This document shows, piece after piece, positions 36,690 through 51,000 of a DNA stretch of 64,000 nt (position 1 is its first letter; the number at the start of each line of letters is the position of its first letter). This DNA is from Anaeramoeba flamelloides. Lineage: Eukaryota; Metamonada; Anaeramoebidae. Under the pieces are notes generated by a model. The model saw nothing but the letters and a program-made list of their open reading frames with translations, was not told the DNA's origin and searched no databases. The stretch lies in NCBI GenBank assembly GCA_027625915.1, contig JANTQA010000070.1, positions 5,585,001 to 5,649,000 on the forward strand, read 5' to 3'. Both the position numbers and the translations under genes were made by a program.

Positions 36690-38495
36690 AATTCACATAT
36701 TTATGAAAAAGAAACTTAATTTGTTAAAGAAAGAAATGCTTGTTTTATTTATAAATCTGGAAATGAAGGAATTCCTTTAAATTTTAAACCAATCTCAATT
36801 AATAATACTTTTTCAAGATTTTTTCTCAAATTTATATATAAAGGAATTGAAAACACTTTGGAATTTAGTATCAGATTCACAATTTGGATTTTAAAAACAA
36901 ATTTAGGTACAAAAATTACTGTTCAAAATTTACTATTTGAACTTAAAAAATTAAACAAATGATTGTAAAAATAAAGAATTTTTTATTGTCACAATTGATA
37001 GTAAAAAAATCTTTGACACAATTAGACCGCTATATGTTTAGTAATGTCACTAGATAAATAAATTAAAAATGAAAAAATCAAAATTGGGTTACAAAAATAT
37101 TACTAAAAAGAAGGAATAGCAGTTTATCAAGGAGACCATCTTTCTCCTTTTAAAATTTGGATTTATCAGTCATTTTTTAATTGAAAAAATTAAAGGAGAA
37201 AGTACAACAAGTTCAAATGCTTGCAGATGACTTATTTTCAATATGGAAGTTTCTATTTCGGTAGTTGATAAAAAGTAAATAATAATTTATAAAATTATCG
37301 AAGAATTTGGAATAAATCCTAATTTTGATAAAACTTTGAAATCAAATCAATTATCAAAACAAAATATTTAGTAATTTGTCTTGAAATAGAAAAACTTTTA
37401 AAAAACCTTCAAAAAAGTAAAAGACAATTTTAAAAGAATCAAATAATTTTTTGAAAACAAAAAATTAACCAATGGGGTAAAATTACAAATTTTCAAATCG
37501 TTATGTATTTGCAAACTATTTTATGAAGAAATAATTATTAATTTAAATCAAAAAGATTTTGACTCAATTGAGGTTTGGATAAATAAAAAAGTCTCAATAT
37601 TTTTAAAACTTAATCCACACTCTCCCAGAATAATTTATAAAACTGAGGCAAACATAGATCAAGTAAGAATTTCAATAAATAAAAGAAGATTTAAACTCAA
37701 AAATAAATTAAAAATTCTTAGTTTTGAACACATATCAAAAAATTTAAAATTTTCCAAAAAAGACAACGAAAATATTAATTGGAAAACAAAAAATTTAATA
37801 TATGCTAAATGCAAATCTTAACCAATTATTAGAAAACTTAATAATAAATAGCACTGAGGGGAAAGTCCAGGAATATTTAAAAATTATAAGATACAATAAC
37901 AATATAAACAAACAGTCGTGTCGTCAAGAAAACTAAGTGCCTGGCTTTTCCAAAATTCAAACGAATTGAGTGAAATGAAAAATTTTACTCAATTTTTTGA
38001 ATTCCTGAAAATCTAAATGTATTTTTTTATTTAATTTCACGAAACAAAAAGAAAATTGTTTATAGTTTCTTTTAATCACTCAAATAGAAAAAAAAAAAAA
38101 AAAATGTTCAAAAGGAATGGATACTACGTCATCTTTAAACAAAGAAATTTCACAAATTATCTAAATAGATATTATTATTTTTATGATAAGAAGAAAATAA
38201 AAACAAAATCTTGCCTTTTATATAAAAAATATTTCAACTTAGATAATATCGAAGATTTCGATCATTTTTTTTTTGGAACTTCCCATTCTATAAAGAAAAT
38301 TGAATAATTTGGATTAAAAATTTAATTCAAAAAAAAAAAATAATCAGAATAATATCTTTGGACTTATTCAAAATAAAGAATTCATTAGATATTTAATCAT
38401 TGTTTAATGATAAAGAAAATTATGATTATTTAGTAAACTTTTCAAACACAAATTTAGAAATTAGGGCTTTAAGAGGAAATTAATTTCCTCCTTTC
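36690..38495 (+). mobile_element. Decayed LINE (non-LTR retrotransposon), reverse transcriptase and C-terminal zinc-knuckle traces
   Basis: Plus-strand fragments in different frames, broken many times, follow reverse-transcriptase order: ACFIYKSGNEG...NFKPISINNTFSRFF; TNLGTKITVQNLLFELKKLN; FIVTIDSKKIFDTI (a degraded D-x-K-x-FD-x-I motif); YQGDHLSPF (for QGDPLSP); QMLADDLFSIW (ADD catalytic motif). Downstream, about 38200-38300, SCLLYKKYFNLDNIEDFDHF followed by FFGTSHSIKKI resembles the C-terminal Cys/His region of LINE proteins. A 3' tail with AATTTAGAAATTAGGG and a TA-repeat end follows (38460-38512). Hairpin-array copy D lies inside. The 5' part is missing. Confidence 0.75.
37915..38060. 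repeat. Hairpin-array repeat, copy D (fragment inside the LINE)
   Basis: It contains TCGTGTCGTCAAG, then GCCTGGCTTTTCCAAAATTC with its inverted partner TTTTGAATTCCTGAAAATCT, and a TTTAATTTCACGAAACAAAA module. This corresponds to the terminal hairpin of copies B and C. It separates the LINE reverse-transcriptase part from the LINE C-terminal part. Confidence 0.6.
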
Positions 38496-38499
38496 AATA

Positions 38500-39496
38500 T
38501 ATATATATATAAATTATTTAATAAAAATATTTGTATTTGCTTTAATAAGGATAGTTATAACCATTAAAGTTTTAAAGTCTTTTACTAAATTTCACTCTTA
38601 AACTATTTTTTTATATATTTTAATATGAAATTTGATTTTTTTCAATAGAAAATTTGTTTGGGGATATTTGATATATATTTCATTAATATCTCTTTTTTAC
38701 TAATTTCTCTTTTTATTAAATTCAAAATAATAAATTTGAATTTCGAAAAAGGCGCAAATTTGGATTTGAAACAATTTTTTATTTTTAAATTGAATCTATT
38801 TTTCAAAAATTTTGACTCACTTTTTAATGTTAATGAAAGTTATTTTGAGAGATTATCTCATATTGTTATCAAAAAAATATTTTCAAATTTTAAATCAGAA
38901 TCATTTTTTCTAATTTTTTTATTTTTCTTTTGTTTTTCCTTAGTTTTTTTCTTTTTATTTTATTTTTTATTTAATACTTTTTTTTTGCTAAAGATCATGT
39001 GGAAAAAAAAAAGATCTTCGAAAAGACAAATAATCACTTACAAAATTTCGACTATGTAGTGTCTTTGAAAATGAATTTAATTATTTGCAAAATTTCTTCT
39101 TGTTGATAACTTTTTTTCAGTTAAAGTTCAGTAATAAAAAATCCTTAATGATCATTTCAAAAATTGTATTTCACTTTTTTTTAGTTTTTGGTTTATTTTT
39201 TTTTAATTTTTAAAATATCAGGTTTTTATATATGTAGAATGATTTAAAAGTGAATTACTGATCAGGTGTAATTATTAGTTGTTCTTAATTACTAAAGGAT
39301 ATATATATATATATATATATTCAATTTATTACTTCAGGTGATTCACAATTTTTGAAATGGTTTTTAGTTCTGATCAAAATCTATTTTTAACCAAACACAC
39401 TAATCATTACTAAAAATTTCCATTTAAAAACATAAATGATAAAAGAGAGAGAAATTGGAATAAATAAAGAGAAGGCTTTTAAAATTTTTCAAAAAA
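38500..39496. other. Spacer between the LINE and the 3' end of VPS13
   Basis: A frame at 38658-39059 is F/L/I-rich because of the A/T bias and has no recognisable domain; I do not call it a gene. A (TA)n run lies at 39299-39320. The sequence just before 39497 should hold the 3' UTR of the minus-strand VPS13 gene. Confidence 0.45.
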
Positions 39497-42400
39497 TTAT
39501 TTATTATTCGGATATAAATTGATTAAAATTGAAACCAATACATCATGATTTTTACATTTGATTGTTAAATTAAAATCTTTTGATTGTATTTGTAAGTTAT
39601 TTTTTGAAGGGTTATATCTTATAATATTCTTTTTTTTAATTTGGTAAATTATTTTGGGATAATTTTTGACGTCGATATAAAAAAAAGTTTTTTTAGTTGT
39701 CAAAACAACTTTTTTCCCAACGATTTCATGACAGAATTCACAAATTTTTTTTGGTAAGCCAAAAAGAAATAGCAAATATTGCCCCTCTGATAATCTATTA
39801 TTATAAATTCTCAAGCTTTTATCTTTAGGGAAATGTCTCGGTAATCTTTTTCTTTGTCTTTTAAAATTTTGATTTTGATTTTTAAACAAAAGTTGGTTTA
39901 CCGATTTCAAAATTCCTACGCCACTAAAGATTTTTACAAAATTGGAGGGCACTGCTTTCATGGAAACTTGCTTTAAGGAATTGGCATAATGGTGATTTAT
40001 TTTGTTTATTAAGGTGGTGTTTTCGATAAATAAATTTGATAACGTAAAGCTATTTATAATGATATTATCCTCAATTTCTATACCCTGGGTACCAATCCAA
40101 TTTAAAAATTTATTGTTTGCATTCCCCGTGTTGATTATAACGGGGATTTCGATTTTGGAAATCCTGAGGGATCGGAACCATAATAGCCTCATCAAGTCTT
40201 TGTTTGCTTGGATTATTTCAGATTCATTGTTTTTGATTACTTGTATCATTTCATCAATTTTATTATTTTGGGCAGTATTGACAGTATTAATTTTTTTTTC
40301 GTTATTAACCAAATGATCTACTTTAGATTTTTTATAAAAATGGAAAAGATTGAAAAATGTAATTTCATCGAGATTAAAAGAAAAGGGTTTGATATCTAAA
40401 TCGACTTTTTGATAATAATTGACTCCATAATATTGCAAAGACTTTAATATGGTTAAATTAATTAATGGGTTTTTTTTATTTGTATTGGCTATTGATTTTA
40501 ATACGATGGGATATTTGGTATTATAATCCTGTGAATAGATTCTAATTGACTTAATATTTAATTCAATTTTATGATCATGGCTCGTTAATTCAGAAGATAA
40601 ATTTAAATTATCAAATGAAATAAAAAGAATTTCTTTGGGATCATTGTTAATTAAGGAAATACCAAAATTTGGTATCTTCATTTGTAAATTATTTAAATGG
40701 TAAAAATCCTTTAAATTGGTAAATAGTGTTTTGGCTATATAGCATTGCCTTTTCACCCTCCTGGCATCTCGAATTGTAAATACCTTAGTTGTGCCAACAC
40801 AGACAATTTCAGTGACTAATTCTAAATCCCTTTTCTGCTGCATTTCTTGTTGCTCTCCAGATTTGGTTTTCTTTGTGAAATTCTTAGTAAATCTTTTTAT
40901 TTGATAGCTAGCCTGATTATTGCTGAAACTTTTACTGTTACTGTTGCTATTAAATTGAATCATGGATTGGTTGTCTGTTTCTATTAATTCATCTAAAGCA
41001 AAATAATTTGAAAAATTTGAATTATCAATTTTAATTAATAATTCTTTGGGCTTTGTTGGCTCTTCCCAGCAATATGCCCTTGATTTTAATGGTCGTACAA
41101 CTTCAATGGTTTCTGTGTATTTTTGTTGCAACGTTAAAGTTTCATTTGTTTGGTTATCTATTAAATAAGGTGGGTGTATTTTTGGATGTTTCCGAATAAA
41201 AATAAAATTCGTATTATTTTTTTTGATAATATGTACTACTGCAATATAAAAACTAAAATTTTTTAAATTAAATTCTTTTTCATTATTATGTAGGCGTTTA
41301 TGCTTATTATCTTTATTTTTATCCTCATCCCCATCATTATAGTTATCATTATCAACATTCTTCTTACCACCACCACCAACAACAACATTATCATTATCAT
41401 TATCATTATCATCATCATTATTGTTATTATTATTATTATTATTGTAGTTCGTGTTAATAGTTGATTTTTTTTTATAAATAATTGAAATATTCTTGCGATA
41501 ATTAATATTTTTTTTCCTCCAAATTTTGATAAATTCATTTCCAATATTATTAATAAAAAACCCTGAAGACCAATTATAAATCCATTTTTTATTTTTTTTA
41601 TTTTCAATGAATTTAATTCGAATCATTTTATTTGAAGAATTTAGATCAACCCAATAATGGAAAGGAACTTTATCGTTGGGTCGTAATTTAATTATATTTC
41701 TAGGGTTTCTAGATAAACCAGATTCTCTTTTTTTATTTAATTTTTGAGAGCAAAGAATATTAAAATTGGTTTGATTAATAACAATTACTTTTGGCTTTAA
41801 AGTGATTATTTTTGTTTTGGAATATTTATATTTATCTGTGGTATAATTATAAGCTAATTCAATACCTGATTTGTTACTAGTGTGTATTTTAATTGTTTTA
41901 TTTCTATCATTTTTGGGAATTTTAATAATATTTGATTTATTATTAATTCCTTTTATGGAAATTTGAAATGTTTCGAATGGATATAAAAATTTAATTTCTT
42001 TATTATTGCTGTTTTGAAATAGTTTAATGTTTTTTGCTTTTTGATTTATTGTAATATTCTTATTATCCAACTGATCATTTTTCATTTTGTTAATTCTCGT
42101 TTCTTCTTCATCATCATCATCGTCATCGCCACCATCATATTCCTCTTCTTTGGAATCTTCTTCTTCTTTTCTTTTCTTTTTCTTAGTTTTGAAATTTAAA
42201 TTAAAATTATCTTGATCTGGAATGTTTTTATTTTTTGGTGAAATATAATGAATATTTAAATTAGTTTTATTTATTAACCAAGCATAAGAATATAAAAACA
42301 TTTTTAATTGACTTTTTTTACTTTTTTTTATTTCGATTATCAATTTTAAAGGCAAATTTTTTTGATCATATACTCTAAAATTTTGTAAAAAGATATTATT

Positions 42401-45400
42401 ATTATTATTATTAGTAGTAGTAGTATTATTATTTAAAATACCACTATTATTATTATCATTAATTATTTTATCATCCAAAATAATATCACAGCCTTCAGGC
42501 CTTGATTTAAATAAAATCCTCTTGTTTAAATTTAAAATATAAAATTTAATCGAATTTTTTTGAGTTTTTGGCAAGTTATAAATTTCTTTTGAATTAGAAT
42601 TTAATACAAAATTTTCTTTTCCAAATAGGGTTTTTTTTATAATATTCTTGGAATCATTATTGCTGTTCTCATCAATATTCCGTTTATGATTTGTTAGTTT
42701 GAAATGAAATTTACAAGGCAAGCATAATAAATTATAAAAAATCATTGGTGGAACTAATTCTAACTTCCAAATGCCGAGTTCCTTTTTTTTATTAAAAAAA
42801 TCTTTATATTTATAAATATTTAATAATAGCCTAAACCCCGTGTTTGTATCCGTTCTTTGGCAAATTATTTCACACTTACCAATAGATAAACAATCCAAAT
42901 CGATCGTTTCACTGCTATTAAATTCAATAAAATTATCTAAATTGGGTCTTATATAAATATAACTATTTTGAATATGTTTATTCGGTATCGAGCGATCTTT
43001 ATTTGAATCGATAATTCCTAAATCAATTGGCGTTTTTTCATTATTTTTTTGAAATAAATTAATCTTTAATGGTATAGAACATTTATTAAAAATACTAATG
43101 CTAGATCTAATTGTTAAACATTTGATTGAATCCTTCATTTCAATTTGAATTAAAAATCTTGAATAATTATTTTGTTTAATCTTTAAATTATCATCTTTCT
43201 CATCATTCGAATTATTAAAATTATATTCGATTTTGTTTTCAAGGTTATTAATAGTAAATACCCGGGTTTTAATTTTATTGATTGTTATTGGTATTCCTTT
43301 GGTTAAACGTTTATTTAAAAATAAAATTATTTTATAATTTTCTTCATTATTTCGATAATTACGTTTTTTGTCTAATAAAAATTTTAAAGGTTTAAATTCA
43401 TTATTTTTTATTTTGATTTTTTTATTTGTGTTAAAATTAATAATATAATAACAATTATTGCCACTTAAGTTTCTAATCCAAAATAAACTATTTTCATTTT
43501 TATTAGTAATTTCTTGATCGATATTAATTTTTAATTTTTTTTTATGAATATTTTTTAATTTATCATTCTCCTTTTCAGTTATTTCATCATCATCATCATC
43601 ATTGTTATTATTATTATTATTATTATTGTTGTTGTTGTTGTTGTTGTTGTTATTGTCATTGTTATTGTTATTGTTATTATTAATTTTGTCATATTGTTCA
43701 TTACTTGATTTATTATTAATTTCCTTTTCAATTAATTTTTTTTTTAATTTGTTTTTATTCAATAATTTTTTAAAATGAGCTCTTGTAAAATTTATGGTTT
43801 GTAAAAAAATTTCAGTAATATTTAAATTGATATTATTTTTAAAATCGATGATCATATCTAACCCTCCAGATTTCGCGTTCTGTTTCCCCTTTGAATTAAT
43901 TATTATGGGTTCTAATGCAGGTTCCCAACCACCGTTAATATAATTTAAATATTCAATAAAAACCGTCGAATGAAATATATAATTGAATTTAATGGGTGAA
44001 TTTTCTCTCAATACGGAAAGGATTTTTAGTGGTTTGTTGAGTTGCTTATCTCGTAACCGTTTAATTTGTGACGATTTTGAAGGGTTTAAAGCGGTTGTTT
44101 TAACCAATAAGGTTAATAAATCTTCGGCTTGGAAATAGATGTCTGTAAAATAAAAATCTAAAATTGGTTTATTAAATTTATCATTTTCTCGGCTGTCTTC
44201 AATTAATAAAACATTTAATTCCTTGATTGAAATTTTAATTTGCTCAAAATGCTGGAATTCTGGATTTTGCAATTTCTGTTTGATTTTTTTTTTCTTTTGT
44301 AAATTTGGCTCATTTATTAATTTATTCAGTAATTTGGTTTTTCTTTGTTTCCAATCTCTAATCCAAACTAATTTCATTTTTTCAAAAAAATTGATTTTTT
44401 TATAGTTATTATTCGAATTATCATTTTTTTCAATTCCAGTCTTTTCTGAAAAAAATGAACTCTGCTCTAGAATGGAAGTTTCCGTGAAAAAACTGTTATT
44501 ACTGTATTTATTGCTATTTTCATCTTCGTCTTCTTTATAGTTTGTATTAAATAAATAATCCAAATTTTTATTATCAATTGATTGTTCTAATTTGATGACA
44601 AAATTGTTTTTTTGAATATTTTTTTTTAAATCGAAATCATAATCAATAATTTCTTTCCCCCTTTCGCCTTTCTTTTCACCTTTCTTTTGAATGTTGCTTT
44701 TTTTGTTCTCTTGATTTTTTGAATTATCAAAAATTTTAATTAATTCTTGATATTCCTTTTCTTTGAATAATTCTAACAAATAATCTTCTTTTAATTGCTT
44801 TCTTTTTTTTAAATCCTGTTGTAACAATTTTAGCATATCTTTACATAAAATAAAATCAGTTAAGGTTAAATAGCCTTTTATACGGCTGATTGTTATTGTT
44901 GTCTGAACATTCCCAATATTTGTATTTTGGATTGGCTCGAATTGTAAAATAACTAAACTATTAAAGGGTGAGATAATTGAAATTAATTGATTGCTTTGAA
45001 GATTGTTTTTATTAAAAGTCGTCCTAAAGAATTCAATCGAATCAAAGCAGATTTCAAAATGCTTTTTAAAATATTTGTCTTCATAAATAACAACCAAATT
45101 ACTTCTAGCAAGAATTGAATTTGAAATATTTAATTGATAATTTTCTAAAAATGCAGTTTCAAAATTTTGGAAATTAATTGTGATTTTTTTTGAAGGTGTT
45201 TTCTTCTGTGTATTTGTTGATAAGATTAAATCTGGGAAAATAAATCTTTCAATTTCAAATAATAGCCCCCAAATTAATATTAATCTACTTGATAAAATAA
45301 TTAAGTTAATAGTTTTGTCGTTATTTGGATCTTTTGTATAAATTAAAAAAAATTGTGAAATTTTATGTTTTTTAGTATCAGATATTTGAAGAATTTCGAT

Positions 45401-48006
45401 TTCATCTCTCTTTTCTTGTTCTTGTTTTTGTTCTTGTTTTTGTTCTTGTTTTTGTTCTTGTTTTTGTTTTGTTTTTTGTTCTGATCTTTGTTCTGGTTTT
45501 TGTTTTTGATCTTGTTTTTGTTCTTTCTCTGGTTCTTGTTCTTGTTCTTGTTCTTGTTCTTTTTCTTTTTCTTTTTCTGGTTCTTGTTCTTGTTCTTGTT
45601 CTTGTTCCTGTTCTTGTTCCTGTTCTCGTTCCTGTTTTTGTTTTTGTTTTTGTTCTTGTTTTTGTTCTTGTTTTTTTTCTTGTTCTTGATCTTGTTTCTG
45701 TTCTGATCCATTTTCGTCTCCGTTTTTTTCGTTTTTTTTGTTTTTTAAATTTTCATTTTTTCTTTTATTTTTAAAGGTATTAACATTTAGTTTATTCAAA
45801 TTATTATTCGAAGAAATAATTTTTATTGGTTGAAAAAATTTGATAAAATTATTTTTTTCTTTATTAAAATTTCGAGAATCAATGCAAGTTAATTTTAAAA
45901 TTTCAAAAATTAATTCAACATTATTATTATAATCATTTAAATACATTAATTTTAAATCGTAGCTACAAATTTTCACGATTGATTCATTTTTAGTTAAAAA
46001 TTGCTTTTTTGGTAAATTCATTAACGTTAAAGTCAAGTTTTTTATTTCAAGATCTAAATTATTTTTTAAGATTTTTAAACTATTATTATGATCATTAATA
46101 TTAATGTTTTGGTATTTTTTTTTATTAATTTTTAGGTCGTTATCATTTTTGTAATTAATATTTTTTTTCATAAAATAGTTTTTTTCATTTCTATTTTCTT
46201 TTAAAATTGCTAAGAGTAAATTGCACTGCTTTTGATTAATATTAATATCCAATTCTTGCAAATTAATTTTTATTAATCTTTTTGGAAGGTTATATTGTTG
46301 AAAGTTTTTTATTAAATGAATATTAACATTTAAGAAATCTTTATTCAAAATAATATGATTGTTATTAATTTTATATTTTAATATTTGTGTGCTAATTTTA
46401 AGATGATGAAATTTTATTATTATTTTATTAGATTTAAGAATTTTGTTTAAATTGTTACTTAATTTAAATTTTTTAAATTGATTATAAACTATTATTTTTT
46501 GACTTTTACAAACTAAATAATCTTTTGAAAAAGAGTTGCGGGGTATTTTTACTATCGAATTATTCAATTCCAATTCAAATAAGTATTTTTTGGGTTTTTT
46601 TTTTTTTTTTTTTTTCTTATTATTTATTTTTTTTGGAATTAATTGTTTTCCATTCATATTTTTATTGACATTGCTATTATTACCACCTTTGCTATTATCG
46701 TTGACTTGGTTGCTTATTTTTTTATAATTTAAAAATAATTGTAAAAAAATTATTAAATTGTTAATCGATTTTTCTAAATAAATAAAGGTAAAATTATTTA
46801 TATTAATTTTTAAATTTCCATTATTATTTTGAAATGGTGATTTGCTAAAAGTGAAATTTAAAACTTCCTTACCAGTTAAGTCGAAAATTTGTGCATAATT
46901 TGATTCAATTTCAGTTAAATCAACAATGTTCAAACTTTGTAATTTGCCAGAAAATTTTAATTCTTTATTATAATATTTAACGATATTTAATTCTGATTTG
47001 CCCATTTTAAAATTATTTAATAAATATCTATTTTCCAAAAAATTAATTTCTAATTTATTTAGATTAATATTAATATTAATGGTGATTCTGTCATTATCAA
47101 TCTGCTTATTATTGTTGCTGTTTCTGCTGTTGTCATTATTCAAAGTTACGTTATTAATCGATTTTTTATTAATTTTCTTTTCAATCCTTTCAAATTGATT
47201 AAAAAAAATTACTATTTCCTGTAAAGTTAATAATTCCATCTCAAACAACAATTGATTAAAATTGCATTTTATTTCGTTTTGTATTGAATCATATTTGGGA
47301 CTAATTTTATTATGATTTATAAAATTGATTTCAATCAAATTATTTTTCTTCTTATTTTTATTTTCATTTTCATTTTTATTTTCAATAGTATTTTCATTTT
47401 CAATATTATTATTTGAAGAGAAATTTGAAATTAAAAATTTATTGATATTTTTTTGTCCCTTTTCTAAATTTTTTTCCAATTGATTGTTGAATTTATTTTT
47501 CGAAAATAAATCGTCAATATTTATTGATTGGATTAAAAACGAAAAAAAGATATCATAAGGCAATTTTTGAATATTAAATAAAATTTTTTTGAAATTAAAT
47601 TGAAGTAATGGGGTGTTTTGTGTAAATCTGTTTAAAGAATTTAAATAAATTTTAATTTTTTCAATTTCAAAACTCATTTCTAAAATTTTAGTATCCACAA
47701 TGAAATTCATTTTTTCTTTATCTGAATTCGTAATGTTCATTTGTCTTTTTTTCCTTTTTTCTTTTTTTTTTATTTTCCTTTGTTTATATAATTGGATACC
47801 TTGATCTTCAAATAGAAATACTTGTAATATTTTTGTTAATCTAGCATACGTAATTGGATTAATTTCAAAAGATAATAAAGGCAAATTACCATTTAAAAAA
47901 ATTTTTGGCAAATCTTTACTCATTGTTGATCCAAATTTTAATAAAAAATTTATATCAAATTGTTTTAATATAAATGGAGAAAAATAATCAACTTGGTTAT
48001 TCATGC

Positions 48007-48083
<77 letters not shown>

Positions 48084-51000
48084 CTTTTGTTCTCGTTCTT
48101 ATCTTTATTCTTATTCAATAAGTTATTGCTATTATTTAAAATAGAATCATTAGAATTTAATATTAAATATTTGCAATAATCCAAATAATTTTCAAAAACT
48201 AATGAATTAATATTCTTAATCATTACTTTAAAAGTATCATAAAAAAAATTATAATTTTGATAATTATCATTTGGAATTATATTTTCTAATTTATCAGTAA
48301 GACTGTTATTTATATTATTATCTTTATTAAAAATGCTTTGAAAAAAGGAAGAGATGTTTAAAGTACCTAAATCTAACGCTAAAATAATCCCATTCAAAGT
48401 ATTAATGTTTTCTGGGATTAATAGCATTGGTGCTTGTAAATCTATGTTTAATCGATATTTTTTTTTTTCGTCTATTAAATTTTGAGATTGATTATTTATA
48501 CTTCGTTTTCTTTTTTTGTTAAAATCATTTAATTTTTTTAATTTTTTATAAACAGATTTTTGATATTTAATATCTTTTTTTTTTTTATCAATTGGTTTGT
48601 CAAAAAAATTCAATATCAAAAGAAATAAAGTTGGGTTAAAAAAGACTTCTAGTGGTTGTAAAATAGCTTTAATATCAAACCCAAAATCTGTATCAAGCGG
48701 ATTTATTTCAATATTTAATCTAAAAAATGGTATTCCAATTTTGTTCATTAAATTTCTTGTTGATAATGATTCAATCGGTTCCTTTTCTTTATTCTTATTA
48801 TTAGATTTTTTCAAGTTTTTCATCAATTTTCTCCTGCCATCTTTTTGTTTATTTTTTGTTTTTTGTTTTTTGTTGTTTTTTTTATTTTCTTGGGTTTGAT
48901 CTTCAACATTATTTTTTGTTTGGAATGATTCTTTATTTTTATTATTTTTTTCTTTTCTTTTCATTTGTGGTTTCCTTTTCTTTTTCTTTAAAATTTCTTT
49001 TCCTTTCCTTCCTTTTGTTAAATTTTCTTTTTCTTTTTCTTTTTCTTTCCCTTTTTCTTTTCCTTTTCCTTTTTCCTTTCCTTTTCCTTTTTCTTTTTCT
49101 TTGGATCTTGTATTTCCCTTACCTTTTCCCTTTTTTAATTCTCTTTCCAACTGTTTTTTTTTTTCTTTTTCCCGCTTGATTAAATTTCCTCTTATTTTCC
49201 TTTTCTTTTTTTCTTTGTTGATTAATTGGTTTTTTTTTAATTCCAATGGGAAAACAATTTGCTTAAATTTATTCTTATTATTATAAATATCAAATACTCT
49301 AATAAATTTCATTTCCATTTTTATGATTTTAGATTCCTGTCTAATTCCTAATCTTGAAGTAATTCCCCCAATATCGACCCTTAATAAAGATTTGGTTTGT
49401 GGATTTTTTTTTAATTTATCAAAATTTATCAAAATATTTGGATTGTCAATCAAAAAAAATTTAAAGGAATCAATATTTAAATGAATTTCCGAATATTGGT
49501 AATCTTCAGGTAATACTAAATCTGAAATGTTTTGATTTCTAGTAAATAATTGGTAAACTTGATCAAATTCGGTTAATCTATCATTAAAATCTAAAGCATC
49601 TTTATTATTATTTAAGAAATTGTCTTCATTTGTTTTTTTATCATTATTCGTGTTGCTGCTAATGCTACTGCTGCTGCTGCTGCCGCTATAATTTAAATTA
49701 TAATTATCGTCATCAATTGAAAAATCGATGAATTCGGATAATTCAGAATAGGTACTATCAAGTGAATCATCGGAATAAGAAGTTTTGGAAAAGGATGTAT
49801 CAGTAATCGTATCGCTTTGCAATTCACTGAAATCAGAATTTTCTTCAAAATCATTTTCACTCTGATCATTATTATCATTGTATTTGGAATTACTAGTGTT
49901 ATTTTCCTTTTCCTTTATGTATTTATCATTATTTTTTAGGTTAGGTAATTTCTTTAAAAGATTTTTTGGTTTGATATTTAATTTTGATTTTTTTTTCTTT
50001 AATTGTTTTTTTATTTGTTTTTTCTCTTTTTTTATTTTTTTTTTCTCCTTTTTTAATTGTTTTTTTTCAATTTTTTGTTGTTTCTTCTTTTCTTTCTTTA
50101 GCTTCCTTTCTTCTTTTTTTAATCTTCGTTGCTCTCTTTTTTCTTGGGTTGAATGGTATTTTTTTTTCTTTAATATTTGGATATCTTTTTGAAATTCAAG
50201 TTCAGACAAAAATCTATAAAAAATTATCATTTCAAATTTTAATTTATTTTCCAAGACTTTTAGTATTAAATTTTCTTCACTTTTTAACCATTTCTTTTTT
50301 TTTCTTTTCCTTTTTTTATAATATATTTTTTTTTTATAACAATTGATATATCTTCTTCTTTCTTTCATCTGTTCATTGGTAAAATGTTGTTTGGGATCTT
50401 TTTTTTTTTCCTTTTCTTTGCTTTTTGATAGTTTTTGTTGGATACATCGATATGAAAATTTCCACCATTCCTTTGCAATTTGTTCCCTTTGTTTAATCTT
50501 TTTTTCAATTTCTTTTTCTCCTTTGTTCCAGATTTTCAATTCTTTTCCCTTTCTTGTTTTCATATTTTTCTCTGTTTCTCTGTTTGTTGATTTATTATTT
50601 TTATTTTTGATGTTCCTGTTCCTGTTCTTGTTCTTGTTGCTGTTGTTGTTGTTGTTGCTATTTTTTTGATCGATTAAACTATTTTTTTTAATATTATTAT
50701 AATTTTGTTTATTTGGTATCCTTAGTGGCTTATGTTTTGGAATATTACATTTTTTATATTTTTCTGCCTTCCAATATTGTGAAAATTTGTGTATAATATC
50801 TTGTAATAATATATAATGTATTTTTTCAAATGTAAAAATACCGCTACTTAGAAAAATATTGGATTTAAATTTAGGAATATTATTTTTTGTCAAAATTTCA
50901 TAAGTTTCATTTTGAATAGATAATTGAAATTCGGTAGAAATTGGTTTCATTAGATATTGATGTTCCATTTTTTTTCTAAAAAGTTGTTTGTTTTTGTTTT

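Noticed and set aside
38658-39059. 133-codon Phe/Leu/Ile-rich plus-strand frame.
   Set aside because: It is almost entirely TTT/TTA/ATT codons; a hydrophobic run from T-rich DNA with no protein-like pattern.
49878-50669. Several Phe/Leu-rich plus-strand frames of 100-120 codons.
   Set aside because: They are the antisense of Lys/Glu-rich VPS13 coding sequence (AAA/GAA read backwards).
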